Notes under the pieces: model-generated | What the model saw: only the letters and a program-made list of their open reading frames with translations | The model's database searches: none | Told to the model about the DNA's origin: nothing | Position numbers and translations under genes: made by a program | Shown: one piece after another, positions 1 to 13,880 of the stretch | How the letters are laid out: each line of letters begins with the position of its first letter | How positions within the stretch are numbered: position 1 is the stretch's first letter | Origin: Crossaster papposus | Taxonomy: Eukaryota; Echinodermata; Asteroidea; Velatida; Solasteridae | Assembly (NCBI GenBank): GCA_037893245.1 | Contig: JBAIAA010000023.1 | Location: 1 to 64,000 of the forward strand | DNA length: 64,000 bases | Reading direction: 5' to 3'

Positions 1-1093
1 CTTTTTAACGTCAGATCACGAAACGGACTTACAACACTCCCAAATGGTCTATAGCGCCCATTGAGCCTAACAAACACTTTTTGGCACTATTTACCTTCAG
101 ATCACGAAATGGACTTACAACACTCCCAAATGCTCTATAGCGTCCATTTAGCGTAACAAACACTTTTCGGCACTTTTTACCTTCAGATCACAAAATGGAT
201 TTACAACACTCCCAAATGCTCTATAGCGTCCATTTAGCCTAACAAACACTTTTCGGCACTATTTACCTTCAGATCACAAAATTGACTAACAACACTCCCA
301 AATGCTCTATAGCGCCCATTGAGCCAAACAAACACTTTTCGGCACTTTTTACCGTCAGATCACGAAATGGACTTCCAACACTCCAAAATGGTCTATAGCG
401 CACATTGAGCCAAACAAACACTTTTTGGCACTATTTACCTTCAGATCACGAAATGGACTTACAACACTCCCAAATGCTCTATAGCGCCCATTGAGCCTAA
501 CAAACACTTTTCGGCACTTGTTACCTTCATATTACGAAATGGACTTACAACACTCCCAAATGCTCTATAGCGCCCATTGAGCCTAACAAACACTTTTCGG
601 CACTATTTACCTTTAGATCACGAAATTGAGTAACAACACTCCCAAATGCTCTATAGCGCCCATTGAGCCTAACAAACACTTTTCGGCACTATTTACCTTT
701 AGATCACGAAATTGACTAACAACACTCCCAAATGCTCTATAGCGCCCATTGAGCCTAACAAACACTTTTCGGCACTATTTACCTTCAGATCACGAAATGG
801 ACTTACAACACTCGAATATGGTCTATAGCGCCCATTGAGCCTAAGAAACAATTTTCGGCACTTTTTAACGTCAGATCACGAAACGGACTTACAACACTCC
901 CAAATGGTCTATAGCGCCCATTGAGCCTAACAAACACTTTTTGGCACTCTTTACCTTCAGATCACGAAATGGACTTACAACACTCCCAAATGCTCTATAG
1001 CGCCCAATTGAGCCTAACAAACACTTTTCGGCACTTTTTACCGTCAGATCACGAAATTGACTAACAACACTCCCAAATGCTCTATAGCGCCCA
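1..1093 (+). repeat. Partial HOR copy related to 7.8-8.6 kb
   Basis: From about 85 to 860 this stretch matches 7796-8571 at a constant offset of 7711 bp. Shared rare variants are TTGAGTAACAAC (near 627 and 8338) and CTCGAATATGG (811 and 8522). The +1 variant CCCAATTG then lies at 1003 here but at 8628 there, an offset of 7625, so one 86-bp monomer is missing from the other copy. The window therefore opens inside a further copy of the HOR found at 3.5-11.5 kb. No gene is present. Confidence 0.8.
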
Positions 1094-2125
1094 TTGAGCC
1101 TAAGAAACACTTTTCGGCACTTTTTAACGTCAGATCACGAAACGGACTTACAACACTCCCAAATGGTCTATAGCGCCCATTGAGCATAACAAACACTTTT
1201 TGGCACTATTTACCTTCAGATCACGAAATGGACTTACAACACTCCCAAATGCTCTATAGCGTCCATTTAGCCTAACAAACACTTTTCGGCACTATTTACC
1301 TTCAGATCACAAAATGGATTTACAACACTCCCAAATGGTCTATAGCGCCCATTGAGCCTAACAAACACTTTTCGGCACTATTTACCGTCAGATCACGAAA
1401 TGGACTTCCAACACCCCAAAATGGTCTGTAGCGCACATTGAGCCAAACAAACACTTTTTGGCACTATTTACCTTCAGATCACGAAATGGATTTACAACAC
1501 TCCCAAATGCTCTATAGCGCCCATTGAGCCTAACAAACACTTTTCGGCACTATTTACCTTTAGATCACGAAATTGACTAACAACACTCCCAAATGCTCTA
1601 TAGCGCCCATTGAGCCTAAGAAACACTTTTCGGCACTTTTTAACGTCAGATCACGAAACGGACTTACAACACTCCCAAATGGTCTATAGCGCCCATTGAG
1701 CATAACAAACACTTTTTGGCACTATTTACCTTCAGATCACGAAATGGACTTACAACACTCCCAAATGCTCTATAGCGTCCATTTAGCCTAACAAACACTT
1801 TTCGGCACTATTTACCTTCAGATCACAAAATGGATTTACAACACTCCCAAATGGTCTATAGCGCCCATTGAGCCTAACAAACACTTTTCGGCACTTTTTA
1901 CCGTCAGATCACGAAATGGACTTCCAACACCCCAAAATGGTCTGTAGCGCACATTGAGCCAAACAAACACTTTTTGGCACTATTTACCTTCAGATCACGA
2001 AATGGATTTACAACACTCCCAAATGCTCTATAGCGCCCATTGAGCCTAACAAACACTTTTCGGCACTATTTACCTTTAGATCACGAAATTGACTAACAAC
2101 ACTCCCAAATGCTCTATAGCGCCCA
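1094..2125 (+). repeat. 516-bp (6-monomer) tandem duplication
   Basis: Two adjacent copies of six monomers are offset by exactly 516 bp. The private variant GAGCATAACAAAC occurs at about 1182 and 1698. Both copies share the order AACGTC type, GTCCATTTAGCC type, ACAAAATGG type, ACCGTC with CACCCCAAAATGGTCTG, GCACATTG type, then AAATTGACTAAC type. They differ at few sites, for example ACTATTTACCGTC in the first and ACTTTTTACCGTC in the second. This is a recent local unequal exchange. Confidence 0.87.
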
Positions 2126-3545
2126 TTGAGCCTAACAAACACTTTTTGGCACTATTTACCTTCAGATCACGAAATGGACTTACAACACTCCCAAATGGTC
2201 TATAGCGCCCATTGAGCCTAACAAACACTTTTCGGCACTTTTTAACGTCAGATCACAAAACGGACACTTTTTGCCACTATTTACCTTCAGATTACGAAAT
2301 TGACTAACAACACTCCCAAATGCTCTATAGCGCCCATTGAGCCTAACAAACACTTTTCGGCACTATTTACCTTCAAATCACGAAATGGACTTACAACACT
2401 CGAAAATGGTCTTTAGCGCCCATTGAGCCTAAGAAACACTTTTCGGCACTTTTTAACGTCAGATCACGAAACGGACACTTTTTGGCACTATTTACCTTCA
2501 GATCACGAAATGGACTTACAACACTCCCAAATGCTCTATAGCGCCCATTGAGCCTAACAAACACTTTTCGGCACTTTTTACCTTCAGATCACGAAATTGA
2601 CTAACAACACTCCCAAATGCTCTATAGCGCCCATTGAGCCTAAGAAACACTTTTCGGCACTTTTTAACGTCAGATCACGAAACGGACTTACAACACTCCC
2701 AAATGGTCTATAGCGCCCATTGAGCCTAACAAACACTTTTTGGCACTATTTACCTTCAGATCACAAAATGGATTTACAACACTCCCAAATGCTCTATAGC
2801 GTCCATTTAGCCTAACAAACACTTTTCGGCACTATTTACCTTCAGATCACAAAATTGACTAACAACACTCCCAAATGCTCTATAGCGCCCATTGAGCCTA
2901 ACAAACACTTTTTGGCACTATTTACCTTCAGATCACGAAATGGACTTACATCACTCCCAAATGCTCTATAGCGTCAATTTAGCCTAACAAACACTTTTCG
3001 GCACTATTTACCTTCAGATCACAAAATGGATTTACAACACTCCCAAATGCTCTATAGCGCCCATTGAGCCAAACAAACACTTTTCGGCACTTTTTACCGT
3101 CAGATCACGAAATGGACTTCCAACACCCCAAAATGGTCTGTAGCGCACATTGAGCCAAACAAACACTTTTTGGCACTATTTACCTTCAGATCACGAAATG
3201 GATTTACAACACTCCCAAATGCACTATAGCGCCCATTGAGCCTAACAAACACTTTTCGGCACTATTTACCTTTAGATCACGAAATTGACTAACAACACTC
3301 CCAAATGCTCTATAGCGCCCATTGAGCCTAACAAACACTTTTTGGCACTATTTACCTTCAGATCACGAAATGGACTTACAACACTCCCAAATGGTCTATA
3401 GCGCCCATTGAGCCAAACAAACACTTTTCGGCACTTTTTACCGTCAGATCACGAAATGGACTTCCAACACCCCAAAATGGTCTGTAGCGCACATTGAGCC
3501 AAACAAACACTTTTTGGCACTATTTACCTTCAGATCACGAAATGG
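2126..3545 (+). repeat. Mixed satellite stretch with a 344-bp duplication
   Basis: This part holds two short-monomer junctions (CGGACACTTTTT at 2261 and 2472). It also holds a four-monomer (344-bp) duplication, about 3061-3404 and 3405-3748, in which CTTCCAACACCCC recurs at 3117 and 3461. Rare single-monomer changes include TTACATCACTCC near 2946 and GTCAATTTAGCC near 2970. It otherwise contains only standard monomers and no gene. Confidence 0.8.
2261..2682 (+). repeat. 211-bp cassettes with short monomer (x2)
   Basis: CGGACACTTTTT junctions lie at 2261 and 2472, and the next full CGGACTTAC monomer begins its matching site at 2683, so the spacing is 211 bp twice. Each cassette is one 39-bp short monomer plus two full 86-bp monomers. 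The first junction is followed by TTGCCAC, the second by TTGGCAC. Confidence 0.88.
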
Positions 3546-5899
3546 ATTTACAACACTCCCAAATGCTCTATAGCGCCCATTGAGCCTAACAAACACTTTT
3601 CGGCACTATTTACCTTTAGATCACGAAATTGACTAACAACACTCCCAAATGCTCTATAGCGCCCATTGAGCCTAACAAACACTTTTTGGCACTATTTACC
3701 TTCAGATCACGAAATGGACTTACAACACTCCCAAATGGTCTATAGCGCCCATTGAGCCTAACAAACACTTTTCGGCACTTTTTAACGTCAGATCACGAAA
3801 CGGACACTTTTTGCCACTATTTACCTTCAGATCACGAAAGGGACTTACAACACTCCCAAATGCTCTATAGCGCCCATTGAGCCTAACAAACACTTTTCGG
3901 CACTATTTACCTTTAAATCACGAAATGGACTTACAACACTCGAAAATGGTCTTTAGCGCCCATTGAGCCTAAGAAACACTTTTCGGCACTTTTTAACGTC
4001 AGATCACGAAACGGACACTTTTTGCCACTATTTACCTTCAGATCACGAAATTGACTAACAACACTCCCAAATGCTCTATAGCGCCCATTGAGCCTAACAA
4101 ACACTTTTCGGCACTATTTACCTTTAAATCACGAAATGGACTTACAACACTCGAAAATGGTCTTTAGCGCCCATTGAGCCTAAGAAACACTTTTCGGCAC
4201 TTTTTAACGTCAGATCACGAAACGGACACTTTTTGGCACTATTTACCTTCAGATCACGAAATGGACTTACAACACTCCCAAATGCTCTATAGCGCCCATT
4301 GAGCCTAACAAACACTTTTCGGCACTTTTTACCTTCAGATCACGAAATTGACTAACAACACTCCCAAATGCTCTATAGCGCCCATTGAGCCTAAGAAACA
4401 CTTTTCGGCACTTTTTAACGTCAGATCACGAAACGGACTTACAAACACTCCCAAATGGTCTATAGCGCCCATTGAGCCTAACAAACACTTGTTGGCACTA
4501 TTTACCTTCAGATCACGAAATGGACTTACAACACTCCCAAATGCTCTATAGCGTCCATTTAGCCTAACAAACACTTTTCGGCACTTTTTACCTTCAGATC
4601 ACAAAATGGATTTACAACACTCCCAAATGCTCTATAGCGTCCATTTAGCCTAACAAACACTTTTCGGCACTATTTACCTTCAGATCACAAAATTGACTAA
4701 CAACACTCCCAAATGCTCTATAGCGCCCATTGAGCCAAACAAACACTTTTCGGCACTTTTTACCGTCAGATCACGAAATGGACTTCCAACACTCCAAAAT
4801 GGTCTATAGCGCACATTGAGCCAAACAAACACTTTTTGGCACTATTTACCTTCAGATCACGAAATGGACTTACAACACTCCCAAATGCTCTATAGCGCCC
4901 ATTGAGCCTAACAAACACTTTTCGGCACTTTTTACCTTCAGATCACGAAATTGACTAACAACACTCCCAAATGCTCTATAGCGCCCATTGAGCCTAAGAA
5001 ACACTTTTCGGCACTTTTTAACGTCAGATCACGAAACGGACTTACAACACTCCCAAATGGTCTATAGCGCCCATTGAGCCTAACAAACACTTTTTGGCAC
5101 TATTTACCTTCAGATCACGAAATGGACTTACAACACTCGCAAATGCTCTATAGCGTCCATTTAGCCTAACAAACACTTTTCGGCACTTTTTACCTTCAGA
5201 TCACAAAATGGATTTACAACACTCCCAAATGCTCTATAGCGTCCATTTAGCCTAACAAACACTTTTCGGCACTATTTACCTTCAGATCACAAAATTGACT
5301 AACAACACTCCCAAATGCTCTATAGCGCCCATTGAGCCAAACAAACACTTTTCGGCACTTTTTACCGTCAGATCACGAAATGGACTTCCAACACTCCAAA
5401 ATGGTCTATAGCGCACATTGAGCCAAACAAACACTTTTTGGCACTATTTACCTTCAGATCACGAAATGGACTTACAACACTCCCAAATGCTCTATAGCGT
5501 CCATTTAGCCTAACAAACACTTTTCGGCACTTTTTACCTTCAGATCACAAAATGGATTTACAACACTCCCAAATGCTCTATAGCGTCCATTTAGCCTAAC
5601 AAACACTTTTCGGCACTATTTACCTTCAGATCACAAAATTGACTAACAACACTCCCAAATGCTCTATAGCGCCCATTGAGCCAAACAAACACTTTTCGGC
5701 ACTTTTTACCGTCAGATCACGAAATGGACTTCCAACACTCCAAAATGGTCTATAGCGCACATTGAGCCAAACAAACACTTTTTGGCACTATTTACCTTCA
5801 GATCACGAAATGGACTTACAACACTCCCAAATGCTCTATAGCGCCCATTGAGCCTAACAAACACTTTTCGGCACTTGTTACCTTCAGATTACGAAATGG
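3546..5899 (+). repeat. HOR copy A (2354 bp)
   Basis: This unit matches the next stretch at an offset of 2354 bp, which equals 26 full monomers, three 39-bp monomers and one extra base. Shared private marks are the +1 variant TTACAAACACTC (4440 and 6794), CTTGTTGGCAC (near 4489 and 6843) and CTCGCAAATGC (5136 and 7490). Homology starts near 3546, upstream of which the copies diverge (GGATTTAC against GGACTTAC). It contains the triple 211-bp cassette at 3801-4433. The unit is non-coding. Confidence 0.86.
3801..4433 (+). repeat. 211-bp cassettes with short monomer (x3)
   Basis: Junctions CGGACACTTTTT occur at 3801, 4012 and 4223, and the next full-length equivalent is at 4434, giving exact 211-bp spacing three times. 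The three cassettes are not identical inside: the first carries GAAAGGGAC, the second AAATTGAC, and the third AAATGGAC then AAATTGAC. The first two share CTCGAAAATGGTCTTTAGCG. Confidence 0.9.
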
Positions 5900-8722
5900 A
5901 CTTACAACACTCCCAAATGCTCTATAGCGCCCATTGAGCCTAACAAACACTTTTCGGCACTATTTACCTTTAGATCACGAAATTGACTAACAACACTCCC
6001 AAATGCTCTATAGCGCCCATTGAGCCTAACAAACACTTTTTGGCACTATTTACCTTCAGATCACGAAATGGACTTACAACACTCCCAAATGGTCTATAGC
6101 GCCCATTGAGCCTAACAAACACTTTTCGGCACTTTTTAACGTCAGATCACGAAACGGACACTTTTTGCCACTATTTACCTTCAGATCACGAAAGGGACTT
6201 ACAACACTCCCAAATGCTCTATAGCGCCCATTGAGCCTAACAAACACTTTTCGGCACTATTTACCTTCAAATCACGAAATGGACTTACAACACTCGAAAA
6301 TGGTCTTTAGCGCCCATTGAGCCTAAGAAACACTTTTCGGCACTTTTTAACGTCAGATCACGAAACGGACACTTTTTGCCACTATTTACCTTCAGATCAC
6401 GAAATTGACTAACAACACTCCCAAATGCTCTATAGCGCCCATTGAGCCTAACAAACACTTTTCGGCACTATTTACCTTTAAATCACGAAATGGACTTACA
6501 ACACTCGAAAATGGTCTTTAGCGCCCATTGAGCCTAAGAAACACTTTTCGGCACTTTTTAACGTCAGATCACGAAACGGACACTTTTTGGCACTATTTAC
6601 CTTCAGATCACGAAATGGACTTACAACACTCCCAAATGCTCTATAGCGCCCATTGAGCCTAACAAACACTTTTCGGCACTTTTTACCTTCAGATCACGAA
6701 ATTGACTAACAACACTCCCAAATGCTCTATAGCGCCCATTGAGCCTAAGAAACACTTTTCGGCACTTTTTAACGTCAGATCACGAAACGGACTTACAAAC
6801 ACTCCCAAATGGTCTATAGCGCCCATTGAGCCTAACAAACACTTGTTGGCACTATTTACCTTCAGATCACGAAATGGACTTACAACACTCCCAAATGCTC
6901 TATAGCGTCCATTTAGCCTAACAAACACTTTTCGGCACTTTTTACCTTCAGATCACAAAATGGATTTACAACACTCCCAAATGCTCTATAGCGTCCATTT
7001 AGCCTAACAAACACTTTTCGGCACTATTTACCTTCAGATCACAAAATTGACTAACAACACTCCCAAATGCTCTATAGCGCCCATTGAGCCAAACAAACAC
7101 TTTTCGGCACTTTTTACCGTCAGATCACGAAATGGACTTCCAACACTCTAAAATGGTCTATAGCGCACATTGAGCCAAACAAACACTTTTTGGCACTATT
7201 TACCTTCAGATCACGAAATGGACTTACAACACTCCCAAATGCTCTATAGCGCCCATTGAGCCTAACAAACACTTTTCGGCACTTTTTACCTTCAGATCAC
7301 GAAATTGACTAACAACACTCCCAAATGCTCTATAGCGCCCATTGAGCCTAAGAAACACTTTTCGGCACTTTTTAACGTCAGATCACGAAACGGACTTACA
7401 ACACTCCCAAATGGTCTATAGCGCCCATTGAGCCTAACAAACACTTTTTGGCACTATTTACCTTCAGATCACGAAATGGACTTACAACACTCGCAAATGC
7501 TCTATAGCGTCCATTTAGCCTAACAAACACTTTTCGACACTTTTTACCTTCAGATCACAAAATGGATTTACAACACTCCCAAATGCTCTATAGCGTCCAT
7601 TTAGCCTAACAAACACTTTTCGGCACTATTTACCTTCAGATCACAAAATTGACTAACAACACTCCCAAATGCTCTATAGCGCCCATTGAGCCAAACAAAC
7701 ACTTTTCGGCACTTTTTACCGTCAGATCACGAAATGGACTTCCAACACTCCAAAATGGTCTATAGCGCACATTGAGCCAAACAAACACTTTTTGGCACTA
7801 TTTACCTTCAGATCACGAAATGGACTTACAACACTCCCAAATGCTCTATAGCGTCCATTTAGCCTAACAAACACTTTTCGGCACTTTTTACCTTCAGATC
7901 ACAAAATGGATTTACAACACTCCCAAATGCTCTATAGCGTCCATTTAGCCTAACAAACACTTTTCGGCACTATTTACCTTCAGATCACAAAATTGACTAA
8001 CAACACTCCCAAATGCTCTATAGCGCCCATTGAGCCAAACAAACACTTTTCGGCACTTTTTACCGTCAGATCACGAAATGGACTTCCAACACTCCAAAAT
8101 GGTCTATAGCGCACATTGAGCCAAACAAACACTTTTTGGCACTATTTACCTTCAGATCACGAAATGGACTTACAACACTCCCCAATGCTCTATAGCGCCC
8201 ATTGAGCCTAACAAACACTTTTCGGCACTTGTTACCTTCAGATTACGAAATGGACTTACAACACTCCCAAATGCTCTATAGCGCCCATTGAGCCTAACAA
8301 ACACTTTTCGGCACTATTTACCTTTAGATCACGAAATTGAGTAACAACACTCCCAAATGCTTTATAGCGCCCATTGAGCCTAACAAACACTTTTCGGGAC
8401 TATTTACCTTTAGATCACGAAATTGACTAACAACACTCCCAAATGCTCTATAGCGCCCATTGAGCCTAACAAACACTTTTCGGCACTATTTACCTTCAGA
8501 TCACGAAATGGACTTACAACACTCGAATATGGTCTATAGCGCCCATTGAGCCTAAGAAACACTTTTCGGCACTTTTTAACGTCAGATCACGAAACGGACT
8601 TACAACACTCCCAAATGCTCTATAGCGCCCAATTGAGCCTAACAAACACTTTTCGGCACTTTTTACCTTCAGATCACGAAATTGACTAACAACACTCCCA
8701 AATGCTCTATAGCGCCCATTGA
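5680..8722 (+). repeat. HOR copy B (3043 bp)
   Basis: Copy B is linked to copy A by the 2354-bp offset (3801 to 6155) and to copy C by a 3043-bp offset before the cassettes and 2832 bp after them. The 211-bp difference is one short-monomer cassette that C lacks. It carries the same private marks as A (TTACAAACACTC at about 6794, CTCGCAAATGC at 7490) and ends with TTGAGTAAC (8338), CTCGAATATGG (8522) and CCCAATTG (8628). Its left edge overlaps the edge of A because the exchange point lies inside nearly identical monomers. Confidence 0.84.
6155..6787 (+). repeat. 211-bp cassettes with short monomer (x3)
   Basis: Junctions lie at 6155, 6366 and 6577, and the next full-length equivalent is at 6788. 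This is the copy B equivalent of the triplet at 3801-4433, 2354 bp downstream, with the same internal order of GAAAGGGAC and AAATTGAC monomers. Confidence 0.9.
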
Positions 8723-11554
8723 GCCAAACAAACACTTTTCGGCACTTTTTACCGTCAGATCACGAAATGGACTTCCAACACTCCAAAATGGTCTATAGCG
8801 CACATTGAGCCAAACAAACACTTTTTGGCACTATTTACCTTCAGATCACGAAATGGACTTACAACACTCCCAAATGCTCTATAGCGCCCATTGAGCCTAA
8901 CAAACACTTTTCGGCACTTGTTACCTTCAGATTACGAAATGGACTTACAACACTCCCAAATGCTCTATAGCGCCCATTGAGCCTAACAAACACTTTTCGG
9001 CACTATTTACCTTTAGATCACGAAATTGACTAACAACACTCCCAAATGCTCTATAGCGCCCATTGAGCCTAACAAACACTTTTTGGCACTATTTACCTTC
9101 AGATCACGAAATGGACTTACAACACTCCCAAATGGTCTATAGCGCCCATTGAGCCTAACAAACACTTTTCAGCACTTTTTAACGTCAGATCACGAAACGG
9201 ACACTTTTTGCCACTATTTACCTTCAGATCACGAAAGGGACTTACAACACTCCCAAATGCTCTATAGCGCCCATTGAGCCTAACAAACACTTTTCGGCAC
9301 TATTTACCTTCAAATCACGAAATGGACTTACAACACTCGAAAATGGTCTTTAGCGCCCATTGAGCCTAAGAAACACTTTTCGGCACTTTTTAACGTCAGA
9401 TCACGAAACGGACACTTTTTGCCACTATTTACCTTCAGATCACGAAATTGACTAACAACACTCCCAAATGCTCTATAGCGCCCATTGAGCCTAACAAACA
9501 CTTTTCGGCACTTTTTACCTTCAGATCACGAAATTGACTAACAACACTCCCAAATGCTCTATAGCGCCCATTGAGCCTAAGAAACACTTTTCGGCACTTT
9601 TTAACGTCAGATCACGAAACGGACTTACAAACACTCCCAAATGGTCTATAGCGCCCATTGAGCCTAACAAACACTTGTTGGCACTATTTACCTTCAGATC
9701 ACGAAATGGACTTACAACACTCCCAAATGCTCTATAGCGTCCATTTAGCCTAACAAACACTTTTCGGCACTTTTTACCTTCAGATCACAAAATGGATTTA
9801 CAACACTCCCAAATGCTCTATAGCGTCCATTTAGCCTAACAAACACTTTTCGGCACTATTTACCTTCAGATCACAAAATTGACTAACAACACTCCCAAAT
9901 GCTCTATAGCGCCCATTGAGCCAAACAAACACTTTTCGGCACTTTTTACCGTCAGATCACGAAATGGACTTCCAACACTCCAAAATGGTCTATAGCGCAC
10001 ATTGAGCCAAACAAACACTTTTTGGCACTATTTACCTTCAGATCACGAAATGGACTTACAACACTCCCAAATGCTCTATAGCGCCCATTGAGCCTAACAA
10101 ACACTTTTCGGCACTTTTTACCTTCAGATCACGAAATTGACTAACAACACTCCCAAATGCTCTATAGCGCCCATTGAGCCTAAGAAACACTTTTCGGCAC
10201 TTTTTAACGTCAGATCACGAAACGGACTTACAACACTCCCAAATGGTCTATAGCGCCCATTGAGCCTAACAAACACTTTTTGGCACTATTTACCTTCAGA
10301 TCACGAAATGGACTTACAACACTCGCAAATGCTCTATAGCGTCCATTTAGCCTAACAAACACTTTTCGGCACTTTTTACCTTCAGATCACAAAATGGATT
10401 TACAACACTCCCAAATGCTCTATAGCGTCCATTTAGCCTAACAAACACTTTTCGGCACTATTTACCTTCAGATCACAAAATTGACTAACAACACTCCCAA
10501 ATGCTCTATAGCGCCCATTGAGCCAAACAAACACTTTTCGGCACTTTTTACCGTCAGATCACGAAATGGACTTCCAACACTCCAAAATGGTCTATAGCGC
10601 ACATTGAGCCAAACAAACACTTTTTGGCACTATTTACCTTCAGATCACGAAATGGACTTACAACACTCCCAAATGCTCTATAGCGTCCATTTAGCCTAAC
10701 AAACACTTTTCGGCACTTTTTACCTTCAGATCACAAAATGGATTTACAACACTCCCAAATGCTCTATAGCGTCCATTTAGCCTAACAAACACTTTTCGGC
10801 ACTATTTACCTTCAGATCACAAAATTGACTAACAACACTCCCAAATGCTCTATAGCGCCCATTGAGCCAAACAAACACTTTTCGGCACTTTTTACCGTCA
10901 GATCACGAAATGGACTTCCAACACTCCAAAATGGTCTATAGCGCACATTGAGCCAAACAAACACTTTTTGGCACTATTTACCTTCAGATCACGAAATGGA
11001 CTTACAACACTCCCAAATGCTCTATAGCGCCCATTGAGCCTAACAAACACTTTTCGGCACTTGTTACCTTCAGATTACGAAATGGACTTACAACACTCCC
11101 AAATGCTCTATAGCGCCCATTGAGCCTAACAAACACTTTTCGGCACTATTTACCTTTAGATCACGAAATTGAGTAACAACACTCCCAAATGCTTTATAGC
11201 GCCCATTGAGCCTAACAAACACTTTTCGGGACTATTTACCTTTAGATCACGAAATTGACTAACAACACTCCCAAATGCTCTATAGCGCCCATTGAGCCTA
11301 ACAAACACTTTTCGGCACTATTTACCTTCAGATCACGAAATGGACTTACAACACTCGAATATGGTCTATAGCGCCCATTGAGCCTAAGAAACACTTTTCG
11401 GCACTTTTTAACGTCAGATCACGAAACGGACTTACAACACTCCCAAATGCTCTATAGCGCCCAATTGAGCCTAACAAACACTTTTCGGCACTTTTTACCT
11501 TCAGATCACGAAATTGACTAACAACACTCCCAAATGCTCTATAGCGCCCATTGA
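8723..11554 (+). repeat. HOR copy C (2832 bp)
   Basis: Copy C matches B at 2832 bp (TTACAAACACTC at about 9626, CTCGCAAATGC at 10322, GATTACG at 11073, CTCGAATATGG near 11354). The match breaks near 11554, where B continues with GCCAAACAAAC and C with GCCTAAGAAAC. It has only two short-monomer cassettes where A and B have three, which accounts for its being 211 bp shorter than B. Confidence 0.86.
9198..9619 (+). repeat. 211-bp cassettes with short monomer (x2)
   Basis: Junctions CGGACACTTTTT lie at 9198 and 9409, with the full-length equivalent at 9620. Compared with copies A and B, one 211-bp cassette is missing. This shows that cassette number varies between otherwise near-identical HOR copies. 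Confidence 0.89.
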
Positions 11555-13880
11555 GCCTAAGAAACACTTTTCGGCACTTTTTAACGTCAGATCACGAAAC
11601 GGACTTACAACACTCCCAAATGGTCTATAGCGCCCATTGAGCCTAACAAACACTTTTTGGCACTATTTACATTCAGATCACAAAATGGATTTACAACACT
11701 CCCAAATGGTCTATAGCGCCCATTGAGCCTAAGAAGCACTTTTCGGCACTTTTTACCTTCAGATTACGAAATTGACTAACAACACTCCCAAATGCTCTAT
11801 AGCGCCCATTGAGCCAAACAAACACTTTTCGGCACTTTTTACCGTCAGATCACGAAATGGACTTCCAACACTCCAAAATGGTCTATAGCGCACATTGAGC
11901 CAAACAAACACTTTTTCGCACTATTTACCTTCAGATCACGAAATGGATTTACAACACTCCCAAATGCTCTATAGCGCCCATTGAGCCTAACAAACACTTT
12001 TCGGCACTATTTACCTTTAGATCACGAAATTGACTAACAACACTCCCAAATGCTCTATAGCGCCCATTGAGCCTAACAAACACTTTTCGGCACTATTTAC
12101 CTTCAGATCACGAAATGGACTTACAACACTCGAAAATGGTCTATAGCGCCCATTGAGCCTAAGAAACACTTTTCGGCACTTTTTAACGTCAGATCACGAA
12201 ACGGACACTTTTTGCCACTATTTACCTTCAGATCACGAAAGGGACTTACAACACTCCCAAATGCTCTATAGCGCCCATTGAGCCTAACAAACACTTTTCG
12301 GCACTTTTTAACGTCAGATCACGAAACGGACTTACAACACTCCCAAATGGTCTATAGCGCCCATTGAGCCTAACAAACACTTTTTGGCACTATTTACCTT
12401 CAGATCACGAAATGGACTTACAACACTCCCAAATGCTCTATAGCGCCCATTGAGCCTAACAAACACTTTTTGGCACTCTTTACCTTCAGATCACGAAATG
12501 GACTTACAACACTCCCAAATGCTCTATAGCGCCCAATTGAGCCTAACAAACACTTTTCGGCACTTTTTACCTTCAGATCACGAAATTGACTAACAACACT
12601 CCCAAATGCTCTATAGCGCCCATTGAGCCTAAGAAACACTTTTCGGCACTTTTTAACGTCAGATCACGAAATTGACTAACAACACTCCCAAATGCTCTAT
12701 AGCGCCCATTGAGCCAAACAAACACTTTTCGGCACTTTTTACCGTCAGATCACGAAATGGACTTACAACACTCCCAAATGCTCTATAGCGTCCATTTAGC
12801 CTAACAAACACTTTTCGGCACTATTTACCTTCAGATCACAAAATTGACTAACAACACTCCCAAATGCTCTATAGCGCCCATTGAGCCAAACAAACACTTT
12901 TCGGCACTTTTTACCGTCAGATCACGAAATGGACTTCCAACACTCCAAAATGGTCTATAGCGCACATTGAGCCAAACAAACACTTTTTGGCACTATTTAC
13001 CTTCAGATCACGAAATGAACTTACAACACTCCCAAATGCTCTATAGCGCCCATTGAGCCTAACAAACACTTTTCGGCACTTGTTACCTTCAGATTACGAA
13101 ATGGACTTACAACACTCCCAAATGCTCTATAGCGCCCATTGAGCCTAACAAACACTTTTCGACACTATTTACCTTCAGATCACGAAATTGACTAACAACA
13201 CTCCCAAATGCTCTATAGCGCCCATTGAGCCTAAGAAACACTTTTCGGCACTTTTTAACGTCAGATCACGAAATTGACTAACAACACTCCCAAATGCTCT
13301 ATAGCGCCCATTGAGCCAAACAAACACTTTTCGGCACTTTTTACCGTCAGATCACGAAATGGACTTACAACACTCCCAAATGCTCTATAGCGTCCATTTA
13401 GCCTAACAAACACTTTTCGGCACTATTTACCTTCAGATCACAAAATTGACTAACAACACTCCCAAATGCTCTATAGCGCCCATTGAGCCAAACAAACACT
13501 TTTCGGCACTTTTTACCGTCAGATCACGAAATGGACTTCCAACACTCCAAAATGGTCTATAGCGCACATTGAACCAAACAAACACTTTTTGGCACTATTT
13601 ACCTTCAGATCACGAAATGGACTTACAACACTCCCAAATGCTCTATAGCGCCCATTGAGCCTAACAAACACTTTTCGGCACTTGTTACCTTTAGATTACG
13701 AAATGGACTTACAACACTCCCAAATGCTCTATAGCGCCCATTGAGCCTAACAAACACTTTTCGGCACTATTTACCTTTAGATCACGAAATTGAGTAACAA
13801 CACTCCCAAATGCTTTATAGCGCCCATTGAGCCTAACAAACACTTTTCGGCACTATTTACCTTTAGATCACGAAATTGAC
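11555..13880 (+). repeat. Mixed satellite stretch with a 602-bp duplication
   Basis: Standard monomers in mixed order, with one short monomer at 12202 and a +1 CCCAATTG at about 12534. The second half is a seven-monomer duplication at a 602-bp offset, in which AACGTC followed directly by AAATTGACTAAC recurs at 12656 and 13258. Homology between the two copies begins near 12545. Differences between them include GCACATTGAACC near 13564 against GCACATTGAGCC in the first copy. No gene is present. Confidence 0.82.

Noticed and set aside
4348-4551. 67-codon plus-strand frames overlapping minus-strand frames (4348, 6702 and 9534)
   Set aside because: They depend on the 1-bp insertion in TTACAAACACTC shifting the frame in HOR copies A, B and C. 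No coding signal was seen.
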